A stretch of 64,000 bases of DNA from Pseudomonas sp. Leaf58 (GTDB lineage: Bacteria; Pseudomonadota; Gammaproteobacteria; Pseudomonadales; Pseudomonadaceae). The stretch spans positions 2,485,501 through 2,549,500 of the forward strand of contig NZ_CP032677.1 of assembly GCF_003627215.1 (NCBI RefSeq), given 5' to 3'. Position numbers and translations under genes: made by a program. Below, piece after piece: positions 52,192 to 61,747 of the stretch (within the stretch, counting starts at the first letter, position 1; every line of letters begins with the position of its first letter). Below the pieces are notes generated by a model, which had not been told where the DNA came from, made no database searches, and was given only the letters and a program-made list of their open reading frames with translations.

Positions 52192-55100
52192 GCGCATCGC
52201 CCAGTTCATCCAGCAGAGCCTGCAGGCTGGCTTGCAATTGCAGGCGCAAGTCGGCCGTTGGCAGGCCTTGGCCATGGGCCTGCTCGATGGCTTCGCAATC
52301 GCTGACCAGCGTGCGCACCTTGATCATCTTCGCCCCGCCCTTGATTCGGTGAGCCAGGTCGCGCAGCGCTTCGCCAGTAACGTCGGGTGCCAATGCGCGC
52401 AAGGCGGCCAGGTCTTCGCTGACGCTTTCGGACAGCTGCTCCAGCAGATGCCGCGTCAGCTGTTCATCGTCTTGTGTGAGGTGGCGCAGTTCGCTCAGGT
52501 TGAACCCGCTGCCGGGCCGCGCCGGCAGGTGTTGCCCGCGGAGGGCCTGCGGCAGGTGGGCCTTGAGCGTGCGTAGGCCAATGGGTTTGAACAGGCACTC
52601 GTCCATGCCGTTGGCCAGGCAGCGGGCACGTTCCTCGGCCTGGGCGTTGGCGGTCACACCGAGAATTCGGCATGCCGGCGCGCCGCGTTCAGCCTCAAGG
52701 CTGCGGATGCGGCGCGTCAGTTGGTGGCCGTCCATGACCGGCATGCTGCAATCAGTGATCACCAGGTCAAAGCGTGCAGCCTGCCAGTGGGCCAGGGCAA
52801 TTTCGCCGTTCTCCGCCAGCGTCACGCGATGCCCCAAGGTTTGCAGTTGCCGCTCGAGCAACAGCAAGTTAGCGGGGTAATCGTCGACCACCAATATGTT
52901 CAGGGGGCCGCCGCTGCTTTCGTGCACCGGGGGATGCTGTTCGGCCTGTGCCGGGGCTGCGCAGGTTGGCAGTTGCAAGTTGACCAGCACCTTGCTGCCA
53001 ACACCTTCGACACTCTGCAAACTCAAGGAGCCGCCCATCAACTCGGTCAGGGTGCGGCTAATAACCAGCCCCAGGCCGGCACCCTGGCGGGCTCGGGGGC
53101 CCTCAGCTTGGACGAAGGCATTGAACAGCCGGGCCTGGTCGGTGGGGCTGATGCCGATGCCGGTGTCACGCACCGACAATTCGATAGGCTGGCTGTTGGG
53201 CTCGGCGGCCGAGGGCAACAGCAGATTAGCTTGGACTTCACCGCGGTCAGTGAACTTGATGGCGTTGCTGATCAGGTTGGACAAGATTTGCTTGAGCCGC
53301 AGCGGATCAGCCAGCACCCAGACCGGCGCTACGGGCAATTCGCTGTGCAAAAGCAGGCCTTTGGCCCGTGCATTGCCTTCGAATACGCGTACGGTGGCGC
53401 GCACCAGTTCGACCAGGTTGGTGGGTACTGGCTGCAAGGTGATGTGCCCGGATTCGATGCGGGAAATGTCGAGAATATCGCCAATCAGCTCCAGCAGGCC
53501 GATGGCCGATTCATGCGCGGTCTGCAGGGTCTGGGTGTCGCAACGGCCGGCGTGGCTGTCTTCCAGGGCCAGCTCCAGCAGCCCGATCACCGCGTTCATG
53601 GGGGTGCGAATTTCATGGCTCATGGTAGCCAGGAAGGTGCTTTTGGTCTGGCTGGCCTGCTCGGCGTCGTCTTTGGCCTGGCGCAGTTGATCCAGCAGGC
53701 CGCGGCTCAGGGCCAGTTGCGCTTGCAGCGCATGTTGGGCCTCGGTGCGCTGATCGATCAGCTTGCGCAAGTAGCTGTTCCAGAACACCACCCCGGCCAG
53801 CAGCAGGGCCGACAGTACCAGCACCTGCAAGGCCAGCGTGCGGTAGTCGCGCCATGGGCTGTCACTGACCAAGGTGCTGGTGCGCCAGCGGTTGATCAGC
53901 TGGTCCAGTTCTTCGGGCGGAATGCTCAGCAGTGCCTTATCGAGGATCGCTTGCAGTTGCGGCTGGTCTGCGCCTACGGCGAAGGCGGCAACGGCCGGGT
54001 CATCGTCAAGCACGCTAGCGATGCGCAAGCGGCCCTCGAATACATGGCTGATGTAGTAGGCGGCATTGATATGGCTGCTCAGGGCGACATCGGCAGTGCC
54101 GTTGACCACGGCTTCCATCTGGCCTAGGGGGTTGTCCACTTCGACCACCTTGGCCTGCGGGTAGCGTTGCTGCAACACCGCCCCCTGCGGCGAGCCGCGC
54201 ACCAGGGCGATGCGCTGGCCGTCCAGCGCCTGCGCCGTCGATGCATAGTCGCTGCGGGTGACCAGCACCCGTGGGCTGACCAGGTAGGGCCGGGTGTAGC
54301 GCATTTGCCTGGCGCGGTCCGCGCCATAGCCCAGGGCCCCGATCATCTGCGCATCACCGCGCGCCAGGCGTTCGACCATCGCTTGCGCTGAAGGGCTTTC
54401 GACCGGCTGGAAGTGCAGCCCCGTGCGCAGCGAAATCTGCTTGAGCAGGTCGAGGGTAATGCCACTGGGGCGGTGCTGGCCATCGTTGAAGGTCAACGGC
54501 GCCAGCGCTGTGTTGACCAGCACGTTGACGGTGGGGTTGGCAGCGATCCAGGCTTCTTCCTCGGCGCTCAAGGCGGTGAGGTGGCGTTGCAACAGCAAGC
54601 TGGTGTTGCCGCTGCTCCAGCGGCGCAGGATGTTCAGGCGTTCGCTTTCGCTGATGCGCGCCAGCGCCTTGTCGACCAGTTGGTGCAGGCGCGGGTTGTC
54701 GTTGGCCAGGGCAAAGGCAAATGCCCCAGGGGTGACCTGGCAGAAATGGTCGATCTTCAGTGTGCCCTGGTAACTTTTGCCAATCGTGAAATCGGTACTG
54801 ATGGCATCGCCCAGATAGGCGTCGGCCTCGCCCAGTTCGACGGCGGCCAGCCCGGCCAGGGTGGAGCGATACAGGCTCAATTGCGACTTGGGGTAGAGGG
54901 TGCGAACGTTATTGGCTGGCAGGTAATGGTCGACCATGGCCAGGCGCAGGCCGGCGAGGTCGGGGCTATTCTTCAGGCTGCGCCCCTCGCGGGTGACGAT
55001 GACCGGTAGGTCGTCGGCATAGGGCGTGCTAAGGCTGAGTTGGGCATCCGCCGCTTCGAAGGCATTGGAGCTGCCCAGTAAGTCGATATGGCCCTCGCGC

Positions 55101-55432
55101 AGCGCTGCAATGGCTTGGTGGCGGCTGTCGTAGCGCCTAACTTCGATGGTAATGCCTAACTGTTCGGCAATGATGCCCGCGTAATCGGCGCTAAGGCCTT
55201 CGTAGTCCTGCTGGCTAACGTTGATTTCAAAGGGCGGGTAGTCGGGCCGCGAACTGCCCAGCACCAAGTGCTGGCGTTGCTGAAGCCATTGCCGCTCTGC
55301 GTCGGTAAGCCTTAGCGGGGCGGCGGCACTGACCGAGCGAGCCAGCAACTGGCGGGGCTCGCTGCTGGCCTGGAGCGCGGCGGGGCTGGCCAGGCCGATG
55401 GCCAGAAGGATGCTTGCCAACAGGCGCTTCAT
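52166..55432 (-). CDS. BvgS/EvgS-like hybrid sensor kinase
   Basis: The 1088-residue protein has a signal peptide ([19 protein letters not shown]), two periplasmic solute-binding (VFT) domains (about 46-285 and 290-510), a TM (about 525-547) and a linker. These are followed by HisKA ([14 protein letters not shown]), HATPase ([26 protein letters not shown]), a receiver (VVDDYPANL, Asp in [13 protein letters not shown]) and a C-terminal Hpt domain ([12 protein letters not shown], His phosphoacceptor). Missing is the PAS domain often placed after the TM in BvgS. The start at 55432 begins the signal peptide. It follows its response regulator gene by 13 bases. Confidence 0.93.
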   Translation of the reverse strand: MKRLLASILLAIGLASPAALQASSEPRQLLARSVSAAAPLRLTDAERQWLQQRQHLVLGSSRPDYPPFEINVSQQDYEGLSADYAGIIAEQLGITIEVRRYDSRHQAIAALREGHIDLLGSSNAFEAADAQLSLSTPYADDLPVIVTREGRSLKNSPDLAGLRLAMVDHYLPANNVRTLYPKSQLSLYRSTLAGLAAVELGEADAYLGDAISTDFTIGKSYQGTLKIDHFCQVTPGAFAFALANDNPRLHQLVDKALARISESERLNILRRWSSGNTSLLLQRHLTALSAEEEAWIAANPTVNVLVNTALAPLTFNDGQHRPSGITLDLLKQISLRTGLHFQPVESPSAQAMVERLARGDAQMIGALGYGADRARQMRYTRPYLVSPRVLVTRSDYASTAQALDGQRIALVRGSPQGAVLQQRYPQAKVVEVDNPLGQMEAVVNGTADVALSSHINAAYYISHVFEGRLRIASVLDDDPAVAAFAVGADQPQLQAILDKALLSIPPEELDQLINRWRTSTLVSDSPWRDYRTLALQVLVLSALLLAGVVFWNSYLRKLIDQRTEAQHALQAQLALSRGLLDQLRQAKDDAEQASQTKSTFLATMSHEIRTPMNAVIGLLELALEDSHAGRCDTQTLQTAHESAIGLLELIGDILDISRIESGHITLQPVPTNLVELVRATVRVFEGNARAKGLLLHSELPVAPVWVLADPLRLKQILSNLISNAIKFTDRGEVQANLLLPSAAEPNSQPIELSVRDTGIGISPTDQARLFNAFVQAEGPRARQGAGLGLVISRTLTELMGGSLSLQSVEGVGSKVLVNLQLPTCAAPAQAEQHPPVHESSGGPLNILVVDDYPANLLLLERQLQTLGHRVTLAENGEIALAHWQAARFDLVITDCSMPVMDGHQLTRRIRSLEAERGAPACRILGVTANAQAEERARCLANGMDECLFKPIGLRTLKAHLPQALRGQHLPARPGSGFNLSELRHLTQDDEQLTRHLLEQLSESVSEDLAALRALAPDVTGEALRDLAHRIKGGAKMIKVRTLVSDCEAIEQAHGQGLPTADLRLQLQASLQALLDELGDALNATAASK

Positions 55433-55445
55433 CGCCGCCGAGTAC

Positions 55446-56060
55446 TCAGTAGACGCTGTTGCGTTTGGCCAGGTCGACCATTTCAACCAACGACTCGGTC
55501 TTGAGTTTTTCCATGATGCGACCCCGGTAAGTACTGATGGTCTTGGCACTGAGGTTCATGCAGGTGCCAATATTCTTGTTGTTCTCGCCACGCGCCAGGC
55601 GCCGCAGTACTTCCATTTCTCGGTTGGAGAGGCTGGCCAGGCGCACCGGCTCGCTTTCCAACGAGTTGCTATTGACCGACATCTGCGGGAAGGTGGAATA
55701 GCCCTTGACCAAAGCCTTGAGGGCAAACAACAACGCTTCGTGGTCCTCTTCCTTGGTGACGAAGGCGCCGATCCCGGCATCCAGGCAGCGCCGCACGTAC
55801 AGGTCGGTGGCTTGCCCGGTCAGCACCATGATCTTGGGGACCGACTCCAGGCACTGCAGGCGTTTGATCACCTCCATGCCATCCAGGCCGGGTAGGCCGA
55901 TGTCGAGAATGACCACGTCCGGGCGCAGTTCGCGGGCCACTTGTGCCACCTCGCTGCCATTGCCGACCTCGCCGAGGACATGAAAGCGCTCGCGCTCGAG
56001 CAATAAGCGCAAGGACAGCCGGACGATGGGGTGGTCGTCGACGATCAGCACGGTAGTCAT
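55446..56060 (-). CDS. NarL/BvgA-type response regulator
   Basis: The 204-residue regulator has a receiver (VDDHP, Asp53 in [12 protein letters not shown], Lys in FVTKEED) and a LuxR-type helix-turn-helix ([43 protein letters not shown]). The architecture matches BvgA/EvgA, partner of the kinase downstream. AGGAG lies eight bases before the chosen ATG; 14 codons upstream are not convincing. The regulated genes are unknown; the 178-base region before it is the likely promoter. Confidence 0.93.
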   Translation of the reverse strand: MTTVLIVDDHPIVRLSLRLLLERERFHVLGEVGNGSEVAQVARELRPDVVILDIGLPGLDGMEVIKRLQCLESVPKIMVLTGQATDLYVRRCLDAGIGAFVTKEEDHEALLFALKALVKGYSTFPQMSVNSNSLESEPVRLASLSNREMEVLRRLARGENNKNIGTCMNLSAKTISTYRGRIMEKLKTESLVEMVDLAKRNSVY

Positions 56061-56280
56061 GAGGAAAACTCCTGTCAGGATGTGGTCCGCTTCCTGGATC
56101 ACTCAGGAATACGTCTGCAAGTAGGGATATCGGAAGCGCTGCACGATACGACCATTCCTGAAATTTGGTAATGCCGAGTATAGAAGTGTTGAAAGTCCCC
56201 GTGCTTGTTGTTGAAAAGCCCTACAAGAAACGGGAAAGACATCACCCTATCAAAGCGGCAATGTCGGTTTTAGCGGCCAG

Positions 56281-56523
56281 TCAGGCGCAGGCGGGGTGCG
56301 CTTTGTTTACGCGCAAGGTCGAAGCGGGGTTGTTGGCCAGTGCCTGGCCGACCCGCGTCGGGCGGGCCACCAGTTGCCCGGTGCAATTCGGGCAGTGGCG
56401 TTGGAAGCGGGTTTCGGCGCAGGCCCGGCAGAAGGTGCATTCGAACGAGCAGATCAGCGCGTCGGGGCTGTCACCCGGCAGGTCGGTATCGCAGCACTCG
56501 CAGTTGGGGCGTAAATCCAGCAT
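56281..56523 (-). CDS. DUF1272 zinc-finger-like protein
   Basis: An 80-residue protein with eight or more Cys in pairs: NCECCDTDLP, CSFECTFCRACAETRF, HCPNC. This is the DUF1272 pattern, probably binding zinc. AGGAG precedes the ATG at 56523; a TTG two codons earlier is unlikely. It starts 66 bases past the cobM stop on the same strand and may be part of that transcript. Function unknown. Confidence 0.9.
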   Translation of the reverse strand: MLDLRPNCECCDTDLPGDSPDALICSFECTFCRACAETRFQRHCPNCTGQLVARPTRVGQALANNPASTLRVNKAHPACA

Positions 56524-56589
56524 GGGCAAGACTCCTGTTCGCAGGTGGGAACCCGGAGTCTGCTATGCCGCTGGCGAAGCTGGCAATGC

Positions 56590-57342
56590 TCAGTCGCCCG
56601 GGCGATACAAGTGTGCATGCCCTGCACGGTACAAGGCGGACTCGGCGAACGGTGTGTCGCCCAGCACGTGGCCCACCAGGATCAATGCCGTGCGCCGGAA
56701 GCGCTTGGCCGCAACGCGTGCGACGATGTCGTCGAGGGTGCCGCGTACCCAGTCCTGGTCTGGCCAAGTGGCACGATGCACCACTGCCACCGGGCAGTGC
56801 GCGCCGTAGTGCGGCAGCAACTCATCGACGATACGCGCCAGGTGCTTGACCCCCAGGTGAATGGCCAGTGTGCATTTATGCCGCGCCAGGTCGCCCAACT
56901 GCTCGCCAGGTGGCATGGGCGAGCTGTCACCAAAGCGGGTGAGGATCACGGTTTGCGCTACCTGTGGCAGGGTCAGTTCGCAGCCGAGCAGGGCGGCGCT
57001 GGCCGCCGTGGCAGTGACCCCGGGGATAATCTGGTAATCGATGCCCAGCGCCTGCAAGTGGCGGATTTGCTCGCCAATGGCGCCATACAGGCTGGGGTCG
57101 CCACTGTGCACCCGGGCCACATCCTGGCCTTTTTCGTGCGCGCATTGCATGGCGGCGATGATCTGCTCCAGGTGCAACTCGGCGCTGTTGATCACGGTCT
57201 CGGCCTGGTGGCCCTCGAGTACCGCAGCAGGTACCAGCGAGCCGGCATAGATGATCACCGGGCACTGGCGGATCAGCCGTTGGCCCTTGACCGTGATCAG
57301 TTCCGGGTCGCCGGGGCCGGCGCCGATGAAGTAGACCGTCAT
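56590..57342 (-). CDS. cobM: Precorrin-4 C11-methyltransferase
   Basis: CobM methylates precorrin-4 at C11 with S-adenosylmethionine in the aerobic cobalamin pathway. The 250-residue protein begins MTVYFIGAGPGDPELIT, the SAM-binding GAGPGDP loop of uroporphyrinogen-III methylase relatives, and has the VARVHSGDPSLYGA and YQIIPGVTATAASAALLGCELTLP segments specific to CobM. AAGGA lies before the ATG. It is the last cobalamin gene of the operon under the riboswitch. Confidence 0.96.
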   Translation of the reverse strand: MTVYFIGAGPGDPELITVKGQRLIRQCPVIIYAGSLVPAAVLEGHQAETVINSAELHLEQIIAAMQCAHEKGQDVARVHSGDPSLYGAIGEQIRHLQALGIDYQIIPGVTATAASAALLGCELTLPQVAQTVILTRFGDSSPMPPGEQLGDLARHKCTLAIHLGVKHLARIVDELLPHYGAHCPVAVVHRATWPDQDWVRGTLDDIVARVAAKRFRRTALILVGHVLGDTPFAESALYRAGHAHLYRPGD

Positions 57343-57378
57343 GGGAAGTCCTTGCAAACAATAGAGGAGGTAGAACGT

Positions 57379-57765
57379 TCAGTAGGCCAAGGCAAGGGTG
57401 GCCGGGCCCAGTACCTGGCGTGTCAACAGCAACCTGGCCCGGCCAAGCCGCTGGCTGGCCAGTGCCAGTGCCGCACTCTCGGCCACGCCCCAGCAGCCGG
57501 TGTGGGCATGGGCTGCTGCAGAACGGTGGCTGAGTTGCGGTTCGTAGGGCTGGAGCACGGCAATATCGTACAGCACCAAGGGCACACCGAGGCGTTCGGC
57601 CAGCTGCTGCAAGGCGGGTTCGTCGGCCTTCAGGCTGATGCTGGCAATGCCATGCAAGTCGGCCAGCGCCAGGCCCTGATGGCTCAGGGCTTGGCATAGC
57701 AAGGTTGCCAGCGTAGTCACCGGGCATCCCCGGCGGCAGCCCAAACCGGCATAAAAGGCCGGCAT
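57379..57765 (-). CDS. cobE: Cobalamin biosynthesis protein CobE
   Basis: A 128-residue protein homologous to the C-terminal domain of CbiG: MPAFYAGLGCRRGCP, then ISLKADEPALQQLAERLGVPLVLY, and CWGVAESAAL near the end. CobE is needed in aerobic B12 synthesis in Pseudomonas, though its step is not well defined. Its ATG shares one base with the cbtA stop (TAATG), which fixes the start. Next gene cobM follows after 36 bases. Confidence 0.93.
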   Translation of the reverse strand: MPAFYAGLGCRRGCPVTTLATLLCQALSHQGLALADLHGIASISLKADEPALQQLAERLGVPLVLYDIAVLQPYEPQLSHRSAAAHAHTGCWGVAESAALALASQRLGRARLLLTRQVLGPATLALAY

Positions 57766-58451
57766 TAGGCCTGACTGGAGCGGCGGAACAGCCACGCGCT
57801 GAACAGGCCCAGGGCTAGCCAGAACGCGACGTTGGTCAGCCAGGAGGCCAGCATGAACTGGGTTTCCAGTGCTTCGGGGGCCAGGCTTTCATGCACTTCG
57901 GGTTGCGGCGCGCCAATGACGTGCGGGGCCACCAGCAGTACGACGCCCAGCACCTTTAGCAGCCAGTGACGGGCGAACACCAGCAACGCCAGGCCCACGG
58001 CGGTGGCGCTGGCGGTGCCAACCCACCAGGCCTGGCGTTGCCCGAGGTCGGCGGCTGCCGTGCCCGGCAGTTCCGGCGGTAGGCCCAGGGTCGGGGCCAA
58101 GCAGAACACGGCGAAGCCGGCCAGGCCCCACAGGGCCCCGGTGCCGATGCGTCGCGGTTCGCGCAGGCTGTACAAGGCGGCCAGGAGCAGGGCGAAGCCG
58201 ACGGCGACCACCAGGTTGCCGCCGGTGGTGGCCAGCACACGCTGCCAGCCGTCTTCCGGCGACCAGGCTTCGGCGCTGTGTTCATGGGCTGCCACTTCGC
58301 CACCATGTTCGTGATGGGCGACCGGGGCCGAGGACTCGTAGGTTTCTGCTTCAAGTATCAGTGGGGCGACCCAGAAGCTTTGCAGCAGGGTCAGCAGCAG
58401 GGCCGCAAGCAGCCCGCTGAAGCCCGCGGTACGGGCAATGCGCGTGATCAT
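57765..58451 (-). CDS. cbtA: Cobalt transporter subunit CbtA
   Basis: The 228-residue protein has five to six membrane segments (first RTAGFSGLLAALLLTLLQSFW) and an extracytoplasmic loop with His/Glu residues (HHEHGGEVAAHEHSAEA) suited to cobalt binding. CbtAB-type transporters are predicted cobalt importers found in B12 operons under riboswitches (known by comparative genomics). It follows cbtB by nine bases and overlaps cobE by one base. Confidence 0.95.
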   Translation of the reverse strand: MITRIARTAGFSGLLAALLLTLLQSFWVAPLILEAETYESSAPVAHHEHGGEVAAHEHSAEAWSPEDGWQRVLATTGGNLVVAVGFALLLAALYSLREPRRIGTGALWGLAGFAVFCLAPTLGLPPELPGTAAADLGQRQAWWVGTASATAVGLALLVFARHWLLKVLGVVLLVAPHVIGAPQPEVHESLAPEALETQFMLASWLTNVAFWLALGLFSAWLFRRSSQA

Positions 58452-58460
58452 TGGGCGTAC

Positions 58461-58649
58461 TCAGTGGCAGGGGAAGGCGGCGCTGTGGCGGGTGTCGTGG
58501 GCGGCGTTGTGCACGGCCTCGATGTGCGAGAAACCGGCGAAGTACACCAGGCACAGGCCCAGCAGGCTGGCACCGACGGCGATGACCACACGTTGGCTGA
58601 GAGTGACGGGGGTGGTAGTGCTGTGTTGTTTGGCGGTGGTGACGGGCAT
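58461..58649 (-). CDS. cbtB: Cobalt transporter subunit CbtB
   Basis: A 62-residue protein with a single membrane segment (VVIAVGASLLGLCLVYFAGF) and a C-terminal His-rich tail (HNAAHDTRHSAAFPCH) that is the CbtB metal motif. It is the first gene of cbtB-cbtA-cobE-cobM. The start at 58649 lies about 105 bases past the riboswitch; GAGGACC precedes it. A longer frame upstream runs through the riboswitch and is not coding. Confidence 0.93.
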   Translation of the reverse strand: MPVTTAKQHSTTTPVTLSQRVVIAVGASLLGLCLVYFAGFSHIEAVHNAAHDTRHSAAFPCH

Positions 58650-58754
58650 GACGCGGTCCTCTGCTTTTTGTGGGCAATGGGCAAGCGCGGCAGCCCCGAG
58701 CGTGGCCGCCCAGGGGAATGCAACAGCGCCCGCCCACCGCGGGGTGTTCATGAA

Positions 58755-58958
58755 CGCCAGGCCGGTCTCCGGGCTTGCGAGGAGGAGCTGGGCTCCTGTA
58801 AAAGCGTCACCTTCCCACGCCGGTTGACCGGGCACAGTGGTATAGACGCTTCGCTCGCTTACCGTTGCGGGGGCAGCACCGGCCTTGTCCGGCCCTGTTG
58901 GAGGGCCTGCGACGCACCGGTTTCCCGTTTCACCCCCAAAGGGGCACCTGAACGCAGG
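58755..58958 (-). ncRNA. Cobalamin riboswitch
   Basis: Read on the minus strand the segment has, in order, AGGTGCC, GGTGAAACGGGAA, CCGGTGCG, GCTGCCCCCGCAACGGTAAG, ATACCACTG, GGGAAGGTGACGC and AAGCCCGGAGACCGGCC. These are the conserved pieces of the AdoCbl aptamer, with the B12 box as ACCACTG. It precedes cbtB, so cobalt uptake and the last genes would be turned off by cobalamin. The stretch 58959-59109 shows no gene. Confidence 0.95.
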
Positions 58959-59109
58959 CATAAGGAGAGCATGGGGCGGGCTTGGCGTCAATTGCCCTGA
59001 GGGTAGGGCTTTGGCTTTGGGGTACCTATGCGCTCGCGCGCACAGGCGCTGAAAAGCCCAATGCATGCACCCTCAAGCCCTCCCGCAACCCGGCTCAGCC
59101 AGTAGCGGT

Positions 59110-60210
59110 CTACGCCCTGCGCGCGGTAAGCCCGGCGTCATGCTGTGCTACCCGCGCGCGAATGCGCGGGATCAGCGCCTGCCCGTATTCCACCGCATCA
59201 CGCAGTTGATCGAAACCGCGGAACAGGAAGGTGCTAACGCCCAGCGCGTAGTAGGCCAACGCGGCCTCGGCCACCTGCTCGGCAGTCCCCACCAGCGAGG
59301 TGGAGTTACCCGCACCACCGCCCAGCGCCGCAATCTCGGTCCACAGCCGGGTGTCATGCACCTTGCGTTGGCTGGCCAACTGCACCAGGCGCTCGGAGCC
59401 GGCGTTGCTTTTGCCGAAGTTCTTTTCGCGGCGGGTGCCTTGGCGAATGCCGATACGTTGCTGGGCGTCGGCCAGAATGCGTTCGGCGCGGGCCCAGGCC
59501 TCGGCCTCGGTAGCCCCCAGGATTGGCCGCAGCGACAAGCTGAAGCGAATGTGTTTTTCGCGCCCGTAGCGGGCAGCGGCCTTGCGCACTTTGGCGATGC
59601 GCTCGCGTACCTGTTCCAGCGGCTCGCCCCACATCATGTAGACATCGGCGTGCTTGGCGGCCACCTCGACCGCCGCGTCGGAAGCGCCAGAGAAGTAGAT
59701 CGGTAGCTGGTGCACGGGCTTGACCAAGGTCAGGTTGTCTTCGATGCGGTAGTGGCTGCCCTGGTGGTCGAAGGGCTCCTGGCGGGTCCAGGTGTTGCGC
59801 AATACCTCAAGGTACTCATCGGTACGGGCATAGCGGGCGTCTTTATCAAGAAAGTCGCCATCACGCTGGAGGTCGCCGCTGTCGCCGCCGGTGATGACAT
59901 TGATCGAGGCCCGGCCACGGCTCAGTTGGTCGAGGGTAGCGAACTGGCGGGCGGCGAAGGTCGGGGCCTGGAAACCCGGGCGGTGCGCTACCAGCAGGCC
60001 GATGCGCTCGGTGAGGGCGGCCACGTAGCTGGCCAATATCAGCGAATCCGGTGCACTGGTGTTGACTGCCAGCAGGGCCTTGTCGAAGCCCCCGTACTCC
60101 TGGGCCTGGGCAAACGCCTTGATGAAATCGAGGTCTACCAGCGGGCCGCGCGGTGCCTGGGATTCGCTGCTTTCCTGCGGGCCGATCAGGCCGATGAACT
60201 CTAGGCTCAT
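59110..60210 (-). CDS. LLM-class flavin monooxygenase (SsuD/alkanesulfonate type)
   Basis: A 366-residue FMN-dependent luciferase-like protein close to the SsuD group. Typical segments are LVAHRPGFQAPTFAARQFATLDQLSRGRASINVITGG and DEYLEVLRNTW, and LIYFSGASDAAVEVAAKHADVY in slightly changed form (LPIYFSGASDA). Likely frees sulfite from a sulfonate or cleaves a related compound with FMNH2 from another gene. AAGGAG precedes the ATG. It starts 26 bases past the monooxygenase gene at 60237, so the pair is an operon. Confidence 0.88.
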   Translation of the reverse strand: MSLEFIGLIGPQESSESQAPRGPLVDLDFIKAFAQAQEYGGFDKALLAVNTSAPDSLILASYVAALTERIGLLVAHRPGFQAPTFAARQFATLDQLSRGRASINVITGGDSGDLQRDGDFLDKDARYARTDEYLEVLRNTWTRQEPFDHQGSHYRIEDNLTLVKPVHQLPIYFSGASDAAVEVAAKHADVYMMWGEPLEQVRERIAKVRKAAARYGREKHIRFSLSLRPILGATEAEAWARAERILADAQQRIGIRQGTRREKNFGKSNAGSERLVQLASQRKVHDTRLWTEIAALGGGAGNSTSLVGTAEQVAEAALAYYALGVSTFLFRGFDQLRDAVEYGQALIPRIRARVAQHDAGLTARRA

Positions 60211-60236
60211 GTAATCACACTCCTTGTCGTTGGGGC

Positions 60237-61571
60237 TCAGGCAACCGCCGCTTGGGCGCGGCGCTGGCTGTTGCGGTTTGCGGGGACATCGAGGCCAAAA
60301 TGACTACGCAGTGTGGTGCCCTGATACTCTCGGCGTGTCAGGCCACGAGCCTGTAGCAGGGGGACCACGTATTCGGTGAAGTACTGCAGGCCATCGGGCA
60401 GCAGCGAGTTGATGATGAATCCGTCGGCGGCGCCCTGATCGAACCAATGCTGCAGGGCATCAGCGACCTGCTCCGGGGTGCCGACGAAGTCACGCCGTGG
60501 GCGTGAGAAGCGCAGTGCCAGCTCGCGCAGGCTCAAGCGTTCTTCACGTGCCAGCTGCTTGAGCTGGTCGGCGGTGCCTTTGTGGCTGTTATCGCCTAGG
60601 GTGCCGAGGTCGGGGAAAGGCGCGTCCAGCGCATGCTGGCTGAAGTCGTAGTCGTTGAATGGCCGGCCAAGCGCGACCAGCGCATCTTCGATGCTGACCA
60701 GCTGCACCGCTTGCTGGTAGCGGGCTTCTGTTTCTTCGGTGTCTCGCCCGATGATGGGGCGGATGCCCGGCAGGATGAACAGTTCAGTGGGGTTGCGCCC
60801 ATGCTGCACGGCGCGTTGCTTGAGGTCTTGGTAGTAGGCGCGGGCGTCCTCGAACGACTCGGGGCTAACGAAAATGGCATCGGCATTCTGCGCAGCGAAA
60901 TTGCGCCCGTCCTCGGACACACCCGCCTGGAAGATCAGCGGTTGGCCTTGCGGTGAGCGCTGAATGTTAAGCGGGCCTTTGACCTTGAAGAACTCACCTT
61001 GGTGGCCGAGGGTATGCAGCTTGGCAGGGTCGAAGAACTGGCCCGACTGCTTGTCACGGGTAAATGCGTCATCTTCCCAGGAGTCCCATAGCCCCTTGAC
61101 CACCTGCACATGCTCGCGGGCGATGCGGTAGCGCACTGCGTGGGGTGGGTGCTCGGCCTTGCCAAAGTTGTCGGCGGTGCCAGACAGCCACGAGGTGACC
61201 ACGTTCCAGCCGGCGCGCCCGCCACTGATCAGGTCCAGCGAGGCGAACTGGCGGGCCACCTGGAAAGGCTCGGTGTAGCTGACGGTGACGGTAGCGACCA
61301 AGCCGATATGTTCGGTGCCTGCCGCCAGCGCCGATAACAGGGTGAGGGGCTCGAAACGGTTCAAGTAATGCGGGCTGGAGCGGGCGTGTATGTGCAGGCT
61401 GTCGGCAATGAAGGCGAAGTCGAATTTGGCTGCTTCGGCCAGTGCTGCCTGGTGTTTGTAGAAACCGAAGTTCACGCTGGCATCAGCGAGCGCCTGCGGA
61501 TGGCGCCATTCGCCCCAGCCGTGGCCGACGCCATGGATCATGGCGCCCAGGCGGATCTGTCGTGTGCTCAT
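60237..61571 (-). CDS. LLM-class flavin monooxygenase (NtaA/DmoA type)
   Basis: The 444-residue protein is of the same type as the one at 38402: LGAMIHGVGHGWGEWRH start, GGRAGWNVVTSWL, SPQGQPLIFQAGVSEDGRNFAAQNADAIFVSPES and a C-terminal YQGTTLRSHFGL. Relatives oxidise dimethyl sulfide, nitrilotriacetate or dibenzothiophene sulfone. It lies downstream of a dipeptide-type ABC transporter and upstream of the SsuD-like enzyme, so uptake and cleavage of an organosulfur compound is the likely joint role. An AT-rich palindrome at 61690-61720 lies 119 bases before the start. Confidence 0.88.
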   Translation of the reverse strand: MSTRQIRLGAMIHGVGHGWGEWRHPQALADASVNFGFYKHQAALAEAAKFDFAFIADSLHIHARSSPHYLNRFEPLTLLSALAAGTEHIGLVATVTVSYTEPFQVARQFASLDLISGGRAGWNVVTSWLSGTADNFGKAEHPPHAVRYRIAREHVQVVKGLWDSWEDDAFTRDKQSGQFFDPAKLHTLGHQGEFFKVKGPLNIQRSPQGQPLIFQAGVSEDGRNFAAQNADAIFVSPESFEDARAYYQDLKQRAVQHGRNPTELFILPGIRPIIGRDTEETEARYQQAVQLVSIEDALVALGRPFNDYDFSQHALDAPFPDLGTLGDNSHKGTADQLKQLAREERLSLRELALRFSRPRRDFVGTPEQVADALQHWFDQGAADGFIINSLLPDGLQYFTEYVVPLLQARGLTRREYQGTTLRSHFGLDVPANRNSQRRAQAAVA

Positions 61572-61689
61572 TAGGGTTACCTGTGGTGGGTGGTCTGGGT
61601 AGAAACCTCCGCCAGGTATGGGGTCGGTCGGGATGGCTAAACCTTAGCGTGGGGTGAGTGGAGTTGTGAAAGGCTTTGTGGTTCTATGC

Positions 61690-61720
61690 TAATTATGATT
61701 TATATGTATAAACATAATTA
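61690..61720. promoter_or_regulatory. AT-rich 31-bp palindrome before the monooxygenase pair
   Basis: TAATTATG at 61690-61697 and CATAATTA at 61713-61720 are perfect complements. Inside, TTTATA and TATAAA flank TG, so nearly the whole segment is symmetric. It lies in the 176-base gap between the ABC ATPase stop and the monooxygenase start. There is no GC stem as in terminators, so operator or promoter use is more likely. Confidence 0.45.
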
Positions 61721-61747
61721 CATTAAATGCTTTTTGTGTATTTTAAG

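Noticed and set aside
58461..59066. Long reading frame over cbtB and upstream
   Set aside because: The upstream two thirds are the cobalamin riboswitch; only the last 62 codons are cbtB.
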